This document shows positions 56,060 to 64,000 of a DNA stretch of 64,000 nucleotides, in pieces. This DNA comes from Trifolium pratense (taxonomy: Eukaryota > Streptophyta > Magnoliopsida > Fabales > Fabaceae), in the NCBI RefSeq assembly GCF_020283565.1, contig NC_060059.1, positions 37,192,338 to 37,256,337 of the forward strand, in the 5' to 3' direction. The notes beneath the pieces are model-generated. The model saw only the letters and a list, made by a program, of their open reading frames with translations, ran no database searches and was not told the DNA's origin. Each line of letters opens with the position of its first letter. The first letter of the stretch is position 1. The translations under genes were made by a program, and so were the position numbers.

Positions 56060-56711
56060 TGCATTCAAAATCAATTTTAGTTCAAACTATCCAAACAACA
56101 TAAAAAGTTGAGAATCACTTTAAAATTTATGTATCCAAACATAAATCAATTATGTTCAACTCACTTTTAACCAAACTCAATTCTCTCAAACTCAATTATC
56201 TTCGCCGCCAAACCAAACATACACAACAAGTATATGGGCTAATTGTTTTTGCCACACCCGGCCCAATTAAATTGTGTATATATATCTTTTTTTTTTGTCT
56301 TATTTATTTATTTATTTATATGTTATTATATTTTTATTATTGTGGAGCTGTGACTATTAGTTTCTTTTGAAAAAATATTAAAGCCACAAACAAAACAAGT
56401 GCTGGTAAAACATGGTCCAGACTGCATTTAAAATGATTATTTATTTATTTTATTATGAAGACCCAAACTATTTTTTTATTGATTTGTTATTCATTTATTT
56501 TAAATACATTTAAAACCTATATTGGTAATTACATATTCAAAAGCAATTTTAATTTAAACTATCCAAACAACATGAATTTGTGATAATCACTTTTAGTAAA
56601 TGTATCCAAACATAAATCACGTTTGGTTTAACTCACTTTTAATCAAACTCAATTTTGTCAAACTCAATTCTCTCAAACTCAATTCTTGTCACCGCCAAAC
56701 CAAACACACAC
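56060..56711 (+). repeat. Diverged direct repeat of about 170 bp
   Basis: AAACTATCCAAACAACAT, TGTATCCAAACATAAATCA, CTCTCAAACTCAATT and CGCCAAACCAAACA appear in the same order at 56060-56224 and 56530-56711. Probably two copies of one MITE end. No gene here. Confidence 0.7.
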
Positions 56712-56869
56712 TTTGTGAGAACGAAGAAAGGGTTTAAGCGCTGCCTGTAAATTGCATTGCGGTTCGGACAGGGAATTTGTTTGTATGTGAGTTGACAGTT
56801 AAACGGAAGTGGTTTGGGCTACTTCAGAATCTATTGCTTTTTGCACCCCTGTTGTGTCTGTTAAGGCTC

Positions 56870-57195
56870 TTTTTCGTAAAAAATAGCATATAACCGATAA
56901 GCTAGCTTATAGCAAACGAGCTTATAGCGGATAGCTTATAAGCTAACTTTTAGCTTTGGAATCTGTAGTGTTTGGTAAAATTAGCGGTTGACTAGCTTAT
57001 AAGTATTAAATGACATTAAAAATATATGTTTAATTAATATTTAATTTTTTTCAAGTAAGATGAAAGAAGTATAATTGGAAGAAAAAATGATAAGCTAATG
57101 CGCTATTTGAAATAGCGTTTGAAAAATAAATTATAAACTAGTAAAATAAGTTATAGGCTCTTTTTGAAAAACCGTTACCAAACAGAATTTTTTTT
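56870..57195. mobile_element. Probable MITE with GCTTATAAGCTA words
   Basis: GGCTCTTTTTCGTAAAAAAT at the left and ATAGGCTCTTTTTGAAAAAC near the right, with AGCTTATA/TATAAGCT words in both orientations. Ends are uncertain. Confidence 0.35.
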
Positions 57196-58245
57196 AACTA
57201 AATGAGCTTATAAGCTAGCCTATGTGTCTTCTCAATCAAAGTACAGAGATGATAAGACTACCCACAATGGTTTCAACACCATTTTATATTCAACACCCAC
57301 TTTTTCACTCCACATCATTTTCTCTTTCTTCCACCTAATCATTCAACACACATTCAACTTTTACCCTCTCCAATGGTTTTTATATTCAACACCATACCCC
57401 ACCACTTTCTCTACCCCACCACTTTCTATTTCATATTCTTATTTAAATTTTAATTTTTGTTTTTATGATTAAATAACATTATAATTATCGATTAAAATTA
57501 AATTAAAATCACTACAACATTTTAGACCTACCGCAACACCTAAAATTTGCAATGTAAAAAAACCGTTCTCGTAGAGCATTATAAGCAACGGTTTTCATAT
57601 TTTGTTGCAATAGTGAATCAAAATTTTGTAAACCTATTGCAACAGCGCTAAACCGTTCCTGTATATCCAAATAGAACGGTTTTTTCTTAGTTATCTCCGG
57701 CAACACTTGAAAACCGTTCTGGTATAGTATTATTATTTTTTTAAATTTTGAAAGACCATAAAATTTTCATTGCCTCTTTTAAAAGACAATAAAAACCGTT
57801 CTGGTTTTATTTTTATTTTTAAAAGACCATAAAATAAAATAATTCAACGAAAGCTAATTTCATCCCCAAATTTTCATTCCTTTTTTTTTTTTTCTTTAAC
57901 CTACTCAAAATCTCTTTCAATTCATCGTGTTTCAATTCTCAAATTTGAGGGATGAGATTTCAATTAACATCCCCAATTGATCGTATATTCAATTCATTCA
58001 CTCTTCCATCAATAGATCTTGCTTCAAATCCATCGTGACCTTGCAATCGATCGCAACCTCTTCAAAACTTTCAGAACCTGCTTCTTCTCTACTTATGAAC
58101 AAGAACCAGGAACGCGCTTCTTCTCCAAAAATTCCTTCGAGACTCACAAACCCTTCTATACCCCTTGAAACCCTAAATTTCCAAAAAGCACAGACACTTC
58201 TCTACTACTTAAAACCCTAAAGTTCTCAAACGCGACTGCGACAAT

Positions 58246-58285
58246 ATGTTTGCTACGATTGACGAGGGTACCGGTGATTCACAAG
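58246..58285 (+). pseudogene. First-exon scrap of the CACTA accessory gene
   Basis: An ATG followed by FATIDEGTGDSQ and a GGTATA donor. A UTR-like, proline/serine-rich leader precedes it. Its link to the exons at 60.3 and 61.1 kb is a guess. Between 58286 and 60316 only AT-rich sequence is seen. Confidence 0.3.
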
Positions 58286-60316
58286 GTATATAATTTTCTT
58301 GCATGTTCAAGAAAGGAAAAACTAGAGTAGCACGTCCCTGGGAGAAGAAGAGTAACAGCTAGTTACTTGATACAAGGTTAGTAGAATTACCCAGTTTAAT
58401 CATCTTAGATAGTTCCACGTGGCAAATTTGAGTAGAATTACTAATATCATATATCATATATAAGATACACGAAAATTGACCTTACTAATATTTTCTCTTT
58501 GATATTGTAAAGTTATGCTACAAGGTTTTGGTACTGTTAATACCCTGCTAAATAACAAAACGGAGGTTATAGAGATTCCTAGAAGTGATATATGGATCAA
58601 TTTGGGTTATACAATTTAATGGTAGTTGGGTTGTAAGAAAGTATTAGGTGGACATGAGGGATTAGTCACAACATTTGATCACGCAACATATTTGATAAAA
58701 GGTAGAAAAAGAAAATAATTAAGTAATGTGTATTTTTTTTTTAAATGATTAAATGATATGTATTTTTCTGTGAATGTGATCAAATATTGTACCTAAATGC
58801 TTATGATCATATAAATAACTCTTTTACTTTCTTTGAATCATATCATAATAGTTTTACATGTAAATATAAGTGTGACATTGATGTGGTACAGTGGTGGTAG
58901 TAATTTCTCTACAACACAAAATTGGCACTATCTAAATTGGATTTTTATGTGAATAATTATGGTTCCATTAGACAACGTTACCCCTAGCTTTTGGAAATAT
59001 GAAGCTTATGATGATGATGATATTAGTAATTAATTAATAGAGCAATTGATTTGATACTGAAATGGAACTTGGTTGATTGATACTGGTGAGTCCCTACATG
59101 TATACCAATAGATATATGTTAATTAAGTTAGTTGTCATGGATATCAAGTCTATTTATATGATATTTATTTTCGTATGAGAATAGCACTGCTATGAGAATG
59201 TAGCACTACTATTTATATGATATTTATAAATTATGATTTTGGGTTTTAGGGTGTCACATGTCTGATTTATGATTTCAGGAAAGTTGATTGAACCTTACTA
59301 TATATGGTTCAGCATCAGCAGGTATGTTATACTTTTCTATGATATATGAAACTATGAACAATATGTGAAGTGGAGTTGGTTCTGATGCAATAGGGATTTC
59401 GTATGTGCAGTAGGGATTTTGTGCGGAGTGTATGTTGATCTTAAATATGATACTTTAAGATGCATTTTATAGATTGAGTACCCACTAGTTTAGTTGTGTC
59501 ATATGAAATGATGGATGACAAATGTCTCAAATATCATAACTTAGTATACTCTGTTGTGTCTCTTTGGAAGGGAGTGGCATTTATTCTTTGAAATAGCAAA
59601 ATTTTATCACACAAAACACTCCAATGCATATGAGGCCTCATGTATCTTTTTCGTGGCGTTTCAATAGTGATAGCCTAGCTAGATTATTGTTTAATGAAAA
59701 TGACCATTATTGTCTATGTAGAATTTCCTTGTTTTATTTCTTATATGGTCTTACATTTGTGAAGGAATCAGTAGGTAACCATGAAGCAGACTCATTACAA
59801 GGTGTGTTTACTTCACATAACACTAGTAACAAGGTAATCAATCACCTTTGTCCAACATAGTGATTTACCTACCCGGTTGTGTTGAGCATTTTTAAAAAGA
59901 TGGAAACACTGTTTCATCAAAGGTAGCAGATTGACATACTTTTCATTTAACGATTACTTCCTATAATGGCTATCATCAGTTCATCACTATTAGATCTTCA
60001 TTTAAAATTGTTGTCAAGACAGTTTTGAGACCAAAGCATATATATGATGGAAGATTGTGTGTTTGTACTACAAGTTTCTTGTGAAGCTTCTCTTATCTTT
60101 GCAGTTTCATTCAGTTCATTGTTAAAATGGATTTAATGGGTTACAAATTACAATGCAAAGAAACACTTTAAAGTCTAGTTGAAATCAATGTTAATGAAAA
60201 GGCAAAATTGGCTTGACTACTTTGAACTTGACTGTAATGTGGATTTAACCCTTTATGTTATTAAGAGGCTCTCATAAATAAATACCAGCTTAGAAGTAAC
60301 ATGTATAATTAAAAGA

Positions 60317-61171
60317 GAGCATGCTGATGTGGTTGAACAGTTAAAACAAGAGATGGAGGAGAAACGTCGTCAGGATAAGGAAGCAACGGAAACAAAAATT
60401 CAGCAGGAAAAGGAAGCAATAGAAAGAAAACTTCAGATTCTTCTTAAAGCCATTGTGAACCAAAACACCGCAAACTTGGATGTGGAGGCTCTGCAAGCTT
60501 TGATATCAGCTCCTACAACTGATGCTCCTAATGATAATGAAGTAAGATTGAACTATACTTTGTGCTTGATATACAATATATTATAGTTTATATTATTCTA
60601 GCTATGTTTGTGGGCTGATACGAAATCTTATTTGTTTCTGTTCAGTTGTCTTCATAGACATTGGTTAGTGTTTGAAGTGTCTTTGTCTTCGAGAGTTTTG
60701 AAAAATTGATATAAAGGATTTAGTTTTCCTCTTTAACTGTGAATAAAAAATCCATTAGCTTGTATGGGGTGATTAGGCAATAGTCAAGGAAGCTCCGGTT
60801 AATATAATTATGTGAGTTGTGAGACTGTGATGCTTAGGACTGTTCATTCAAAACCTTGAACTGAACCGATAATTTAGGACTGTAATGGTAATATTCATAA
60901 TATTTTTGTATTGAAAAGTTGCTTATTTAGGACTGACTCTGTTAGTCACACATCTGAATGTCTAATTCATTGGATTTTTTACAAAAAAAAATGTATTGAC
61001 TTCTAGATAGTTGATCTGCTCATTGTTTCTTTTCTTTTTCCATAGAATTTTAATTATAATACTTTTATTTTGCAGAAGATAAATAATGATGATATCGAAG
61101 AAGAAATGCAAGATCATGGAGAAGAGGAAGAAGAAGAAGAAGAAGAAGAAGAGCTAGATGTTTATGTTTGA
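60317..61171 (+). pseudogene. C-terminal exons of a CACTA-encoded (TnpA/Ptta-like) protein
   Basis: Exons 60317-60541 and 61076-61171 join in phase 0 (GAA|GTAAGA; TTTTGCAG). The first gives a charged coiled coil (EQLKQEMEEKRRQDKEATET; IERKLQILLKAIVNQN); the second is an acidic tail with a run of Glu ending ELDVYV and a stop. Plant En/Spm second-gene proteins often end with a coiled coil like this. The DNA-binding part is lost. Confidence 0.5.
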
Positions 61172-61412
61172 TGGTGAATGCACATAATTATTAAGATGTT
61201 AGTTTCATTTTGAAGATGCATGGTCTATTTCATTTTGAAGATGTTAGTTTGATTGTGAATTGATTGTGTGAATGATTGACAATATTAGGAAAACGTTATG
61301 TTGATCGATGTTATTATTTTGATATATATAAATGATAATCATTTTAGTTTAATTTGTATGTCTTTTATTATTGGATTATATTGAAATTATTGTTCTTTAG
61401 GTCTACTAATTA

Positions 61413-61413
<1 letters not shown>

Positions 61414-61458
<45 letters not shown>

Positions 61459-61459
61459 T
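61414..61459 (+). repeat. (AAT)n microsatellite
   Basis: About 15 AAT/ATA units inside the CACTA element. Confidence 0.9.
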
Positions 61460-62315
61460 ACTTGTAAGAGTGATAAAATTAAATTGAAAATATTACTTCA
61501 TTAAAATAAAATGTTAGTTTTTGCAACGTGCGAAAGCGTTCTTGTAGCTAAGAAACTGTTGCTGTGTTAGAAAAACAAGAACGCTTTTTGATTTGGCAAC
61601 GGTGAGAAGGCGTTGTTGTAAAAACAAACCAGCACGGTTTACAAATTGGCAACTGTGAGAAAGCGTTGTTGTATCCAAACAACCAGAACGGTTAACGATT
61701 TGGCAACGCCGAGAAAGCGTTGCTGTATCAGAAAAACAAGAACGGTTTTTGATTTGCACACGGCGACAAAGCGTTGCTGTATAAAAACAATCCAGAACGG
61801 TTTTACGTTGAACAACGGTATAAAACCGTTGTGGTAGATAAAAGAAAACCGTTCTCTATATTAGACCATTGGCAACGGTTTTAGTTGAGAACAGAGAGAA
61901 ACCGTTGTGGTTGGGAACTTTAAGAACCGTTCTGTTAGGGACTCTAAGAAAACGGTTGTTTTGAAGGGGTTGCCGTTGAAAGAAAAAACCGTTTCGAAAG
62001 GCTAAGAGAACCCCTCAGTGTAGAACGCCAGGAAAACCGTTCTCGTAGCCTATGGCAACGGTTTTTTAACATTACAGAACACTTTTTTAGCGTTCTTGTA
62101 GAATGAAAATGTTGTAGTGAATAATACACTTAACAAAATTTATTTAAATATTTTTTTTTATTTTCTTAATTTAAAATGCAATACATCACACAAATAACGT
62201 AATTAGTACGATACAAATTAACTTAAAATGCAATACAACACACAAGTTACGTAATTAATACGATGCAAACTAACTTAAAATACGAAACAACACACAAATA
62301 CGAAACAAATCATCT

Positions 62316-63296
62316 TTAATCCTGAAACATTCCAAATTTGGTCCATATGTGCTTCACTAGATCTGCTTGCAATTCGTGATGAGCTTTTTGATCACGGAAC
62401 TCAGATCTAGCACGCACATGATTTGCAAAAGCGGGTAATACCTCGGTTGAATATGGTCGCGGTGCACTAGATCCACTTTCCTCAGACTGCTCAAAATCGG
62501 TCCAACGTTGAGCATATGAATCTCGCTCATCCTCAACAATCATATTATGTAATATGATGCAAGACCTCATGATGATACTCAGATCGGCTATGTCCCACAA
62601 GCGAGCTGGTTCACGGATGATTTTAAATCGAGCTTGAAGCACTCCAAATGCACGTTCGATGTCCTTCCGACATCCCTCCTGATATTTTGCAAATAACTTA
62701 TCGGGTTCACTTTGAGGAAGTCTAATAGATTTGACGAAAGTTGGATAAGAAGGGTAGATACCATCGGCTAGATAGTATGTCATATCATAGGGACGTTGAT
62801 TCACATAGAAATTCACACTTGGAGTCTTTCCCTGTTCCACGTCATCAAAAACAGGTGAACGGTCTAGAACGTTTATGTCGTTCAACGTTCCCGGACATCC
62901 AAAAAAGGCATGCCAGATCCATAGATCATGAGATGCAACTGCTTCAAGAATAACTGTGGTGGTTCCCTTATCCCCCCTAGTAAATTGACCTTCCCATGCT
63001 TTAGGACAATTTTTCCACTCCCAGTGCATGCAGTCAATACTCCCAATCATCCCTGGGAACCCCCGTAGTTCACTTACATGTAGTATTTTTTGCAGGTCAT
63101 CTTGGGTTGGTGCTCTGAGATACTCTTGCTCATACAATCGTATGATTCCTTTACAAAATCTACGTAAGCACTCTAATGCAGTAGTACCTCCTATTTTGAT
63201 GTACTCATCGACCGCATCTGCTGCCATACCGTATGCTAACATTCGCATTGCTGTGGTACATTTTGCTAAAGGTGATATACCTTCTTTGTGATCCAT
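62316..63296 (-). CDS. PIF/Harbinger transposase (HARBI1-like), N-terminally short
   Basis: A DDE endonuclease that cuts and pastes PIF/Harbinger elements, 326 residues. Opens SPLAKCTTAMRMLAYGMAAD, the family block before the nuclease. Catalytic motifs: IGSIDCMHWEW (Asp), TLNDINVLDRS (Asp), and DIERAFGVLQARF (Glu). Other family signs are LADGIYPSYP and IMRSCIILHNMIVEDER. Full-length plant copies have roughly 80-100 more residues upstream, with an FQRRFRM-type helical region; no such frame is seen here, so the copy is truncated or begins at an unseen exon. No internal stops, so decay is recent. Confidence 0.9.
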   Translation of the reverse strand: MDHKEGISPLAKCTTAMRMLAYGMAADAVDEYIKIGGTTALECLRRFCKGIIRLYEQEYLRAPTQDDLQKILHVSELRGFPGMIGSIDCMHWEWKNCPKAWEGQFTRGDKGTTTVILEAVASHDLWIWHAFFGCPGTLNDINVLDRSPVFDDVEQGKTPSVNFYVNQRPYDMTYYLADGIYPSYPTFVKSIRLPQSEPDKLFAKYQEGCRKDIERAFGVLQARFKIIREPARLWDIADLSIIMRSCIILHNMIVEDERDSYAQRWTDFEQSEESGSSAPRPYSTEVLPAFANHVRARSEFRDQKAHHELQADLVKHIWTKFGMFQD

Positions 63297-63436
63297 TGTT
63301 TGTGATATTGGAAGTAGATTGGGTGAGATTTAGGATATTGATACATAAATGGATGAGTCCCTATATATAGATTCAATTTGGTCCACTGACGGATTTCAAA
63401 TAATTATTGTATAGAGTTAATTATCAGATAAGAATT

Positions 63437-63522
63437 GAGTGGTGGTCACAATAATTAAAGCAAGTTGGGTAGTGGACACAATAATTAAAGCAAGTTGGGT
63501 GGTGGATACAATAATTAAAGCA
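63437..63522 (+). repeat. 30-bp tandem repeat between the two Harbinger genes
   Basis: ACAATAATTAAAGCA recurs at 30-bp spacing (from 63448, 63478, 63508), and looser copies follow to 63655. Confidence 0.85.
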
Positions 63523-63670
63523 AACACGTAGTACAAATACTTAAAACAAACCTTACACTGAGATATCACAATAATTAAAGCAAAGACTACACTGACTTAT
63601 TCAATCACAATAATTGAAGCAAACACTACAGACAAATATTTAAAGCAAACACTACATTGATTGAAATTAA

Positions 63671-64000
63671 TTATGGAAACAGTTCTTGGGCCAATGTGTC
63701 CAACATGGCTTTCTTCCGGTCATCGAGATTCTCATCAGAACTTAACTTCAGATACATTTTCATTTTCTTAAGTCTGTTTTTCTCTTGTTGATTGGAAACT
63801 ACCATTGCCAAATGTTCCACCTCTTTCTCCCTCATTTTCATGTAAGTATCCCATTCTTTGTCCACCACCTCTGTGGGTGTGGAAGCTTTCTTTTTCCCCT
63901 TCTTTTTGGCTGCATCCCTACCTATAGGACGAGCACTAGATCCTACAGAGTTTGAGCCACATGCATCACTCTCGTGAGATCTCTTAGATCCACTACTTCC
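63671..64000 (-). CDS. PIF/Harbinger ORF1 (MYB-like/NAM-associated), C-terminal part
   Basis: Partner protein of the transposase; in this superfamily ORF1 binds DNA and helps nuclear import. The minus-strand frame is open from the window edge to a stop at 63671. It shows GSSARPIGRDAAKKKGKKK, the signature of the NAM-associated C-terminal domain of plant ORF1 proteins, then a charged helix (WDTYMKMREKEVEHLAMVVS; LKKMKMYLKLSS). The N-terminal MYB-like domain lies outside the window. Confidence 0.75.
   Translation of the reverse strand, partial: GSSGSKRSHESDACGSNSVGSSARPIGRDAAKKKGKKKASTPTEVVDKEWDTYMKMREKEVEHLAMVVSNQQEKNRLKKMKMYLKLSSDENLDDRKKAMLDTLAQELFP

Larger units (their letters stand above)
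57510..62119. mobile_element. CACTA (En/Spm) transposon, 4610 bp, non-autonomous
   Basis: Perfect 14-bp inverted ends CACTACAACATTTT; AAT flanks both sides (57507-57509 and 62120-62122), the 3-bp duplication expected of CACTA. The subterminal zones (about 57540-57810 and 61510-62110) are packed with AACCGTTCT and GCAACGGTTTT words in both orientations, typical transposase-binding repeats. The main transposase gene is missing; only scraps of a second gene remain. Confidence 0.93.
57256..64000. mobile_element. PIF/Harbinger element (left end to window edge), interrupted by a CACTA element
   Basis: The left end GACTACCCACAATGGTTTCA follows TAA at 57253-57255. The 254 bp to 57509 is a non-coding terminal region; it seems to resume at 62120, after the CACTA insertion, with the transposase and ORF1 on the minus strand. 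The right end lies beyond the window, so the join is inferred from the CACTA target duplication and the order of parts. Confidence 0.55.

Noticed and set aside
61510..62110. CRISPR-like or minisatellite reading of the repeated AACCGTTCT blocks
   Set aside because: Spacing is irregular, both orientations occur, and they lie just inside perfect CACTA ends, so they are subterminal transposon repeats.

Overview
This is nuclear DNA from a flowering plant. The genes are split by AT-rich introns with GT-AG borders, the tRNAs are eukaryotic, and intergenic space is packed with small non-autonomous transposons. The repeat families (tRNA-derived SINEs, a TRIM retroelement, many MITEs) and the gene content look most like a legume of the Medicago/Trifolium/pea group. 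The species is inference; no search was run.

Layout. 1-5.9 kb: the C-terminal half of an NPF/PTR transporter; a promoter-like block feeding a near-perfect 190-nt-arm inverted repeat; and a two-exon trihelix-type gene whose second exon holds a 56-residue repeat four times. 6.2-12.9 kb: tRNA-Arg(ACG), a small PNRC-like gene, and a hAT-transposase-derived gene with E2F-like sites upstream. 12.9-15.1 kb: a four-exon DUF3537 membrane protein gene. 15.1-19 kb: MITEs. 19-21.9 kb: a pollen-receptor-type LRR pseudokinase. 22-25 kb: a dense set of inverted-repeat elements. 25.6-35.9 kb: a broken and an intact copy of a USP-domain/protein-kinase gene, separated by a coiled-coil gene split by a Tourist-like MITE and by tRNA-Val(CAC). 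36.9-52.9 kb (minus strand): a 22-exon gene for a bacterial-type (type IA) DNA topoisomerase with a probable organelle-targeting N-terminus; its introns carry SINEs, a TRIM, MITEs and a copia remnant. 53.4-54.9 kb: a foldback element with an exact 8-bp target duplication, full of a 20-bp palindromic module. 57.3-64 kb: a PIF/Harbinger element (transposase plus ORF1) that appears to have been invaded by a 4.6-kb CACTA element.

Six host genes are annotated with full coding structures (trihelix, PNRC-like, DUF3537, receptor-like pseudokinase, USP kinase, topoisomerase), plus the partial transporter and the hAT-derived gene. They show no common pathway; their clustering looks incidental. The points most worth following are the promoter-plus-hairpin locus at 1.5-2.3 kb, the TTYGG-N10-CCRAA palindrome array at 53.4-54.9 kb (also at 18.2 kb), the in-frame repeat expansion in the trihelix gene, and the MITE-split coiled-coil ORF. 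Exon borders were read by eye from splice consensus and kept only where the reading frame closed exactly. Transcription is not proven for any gene.
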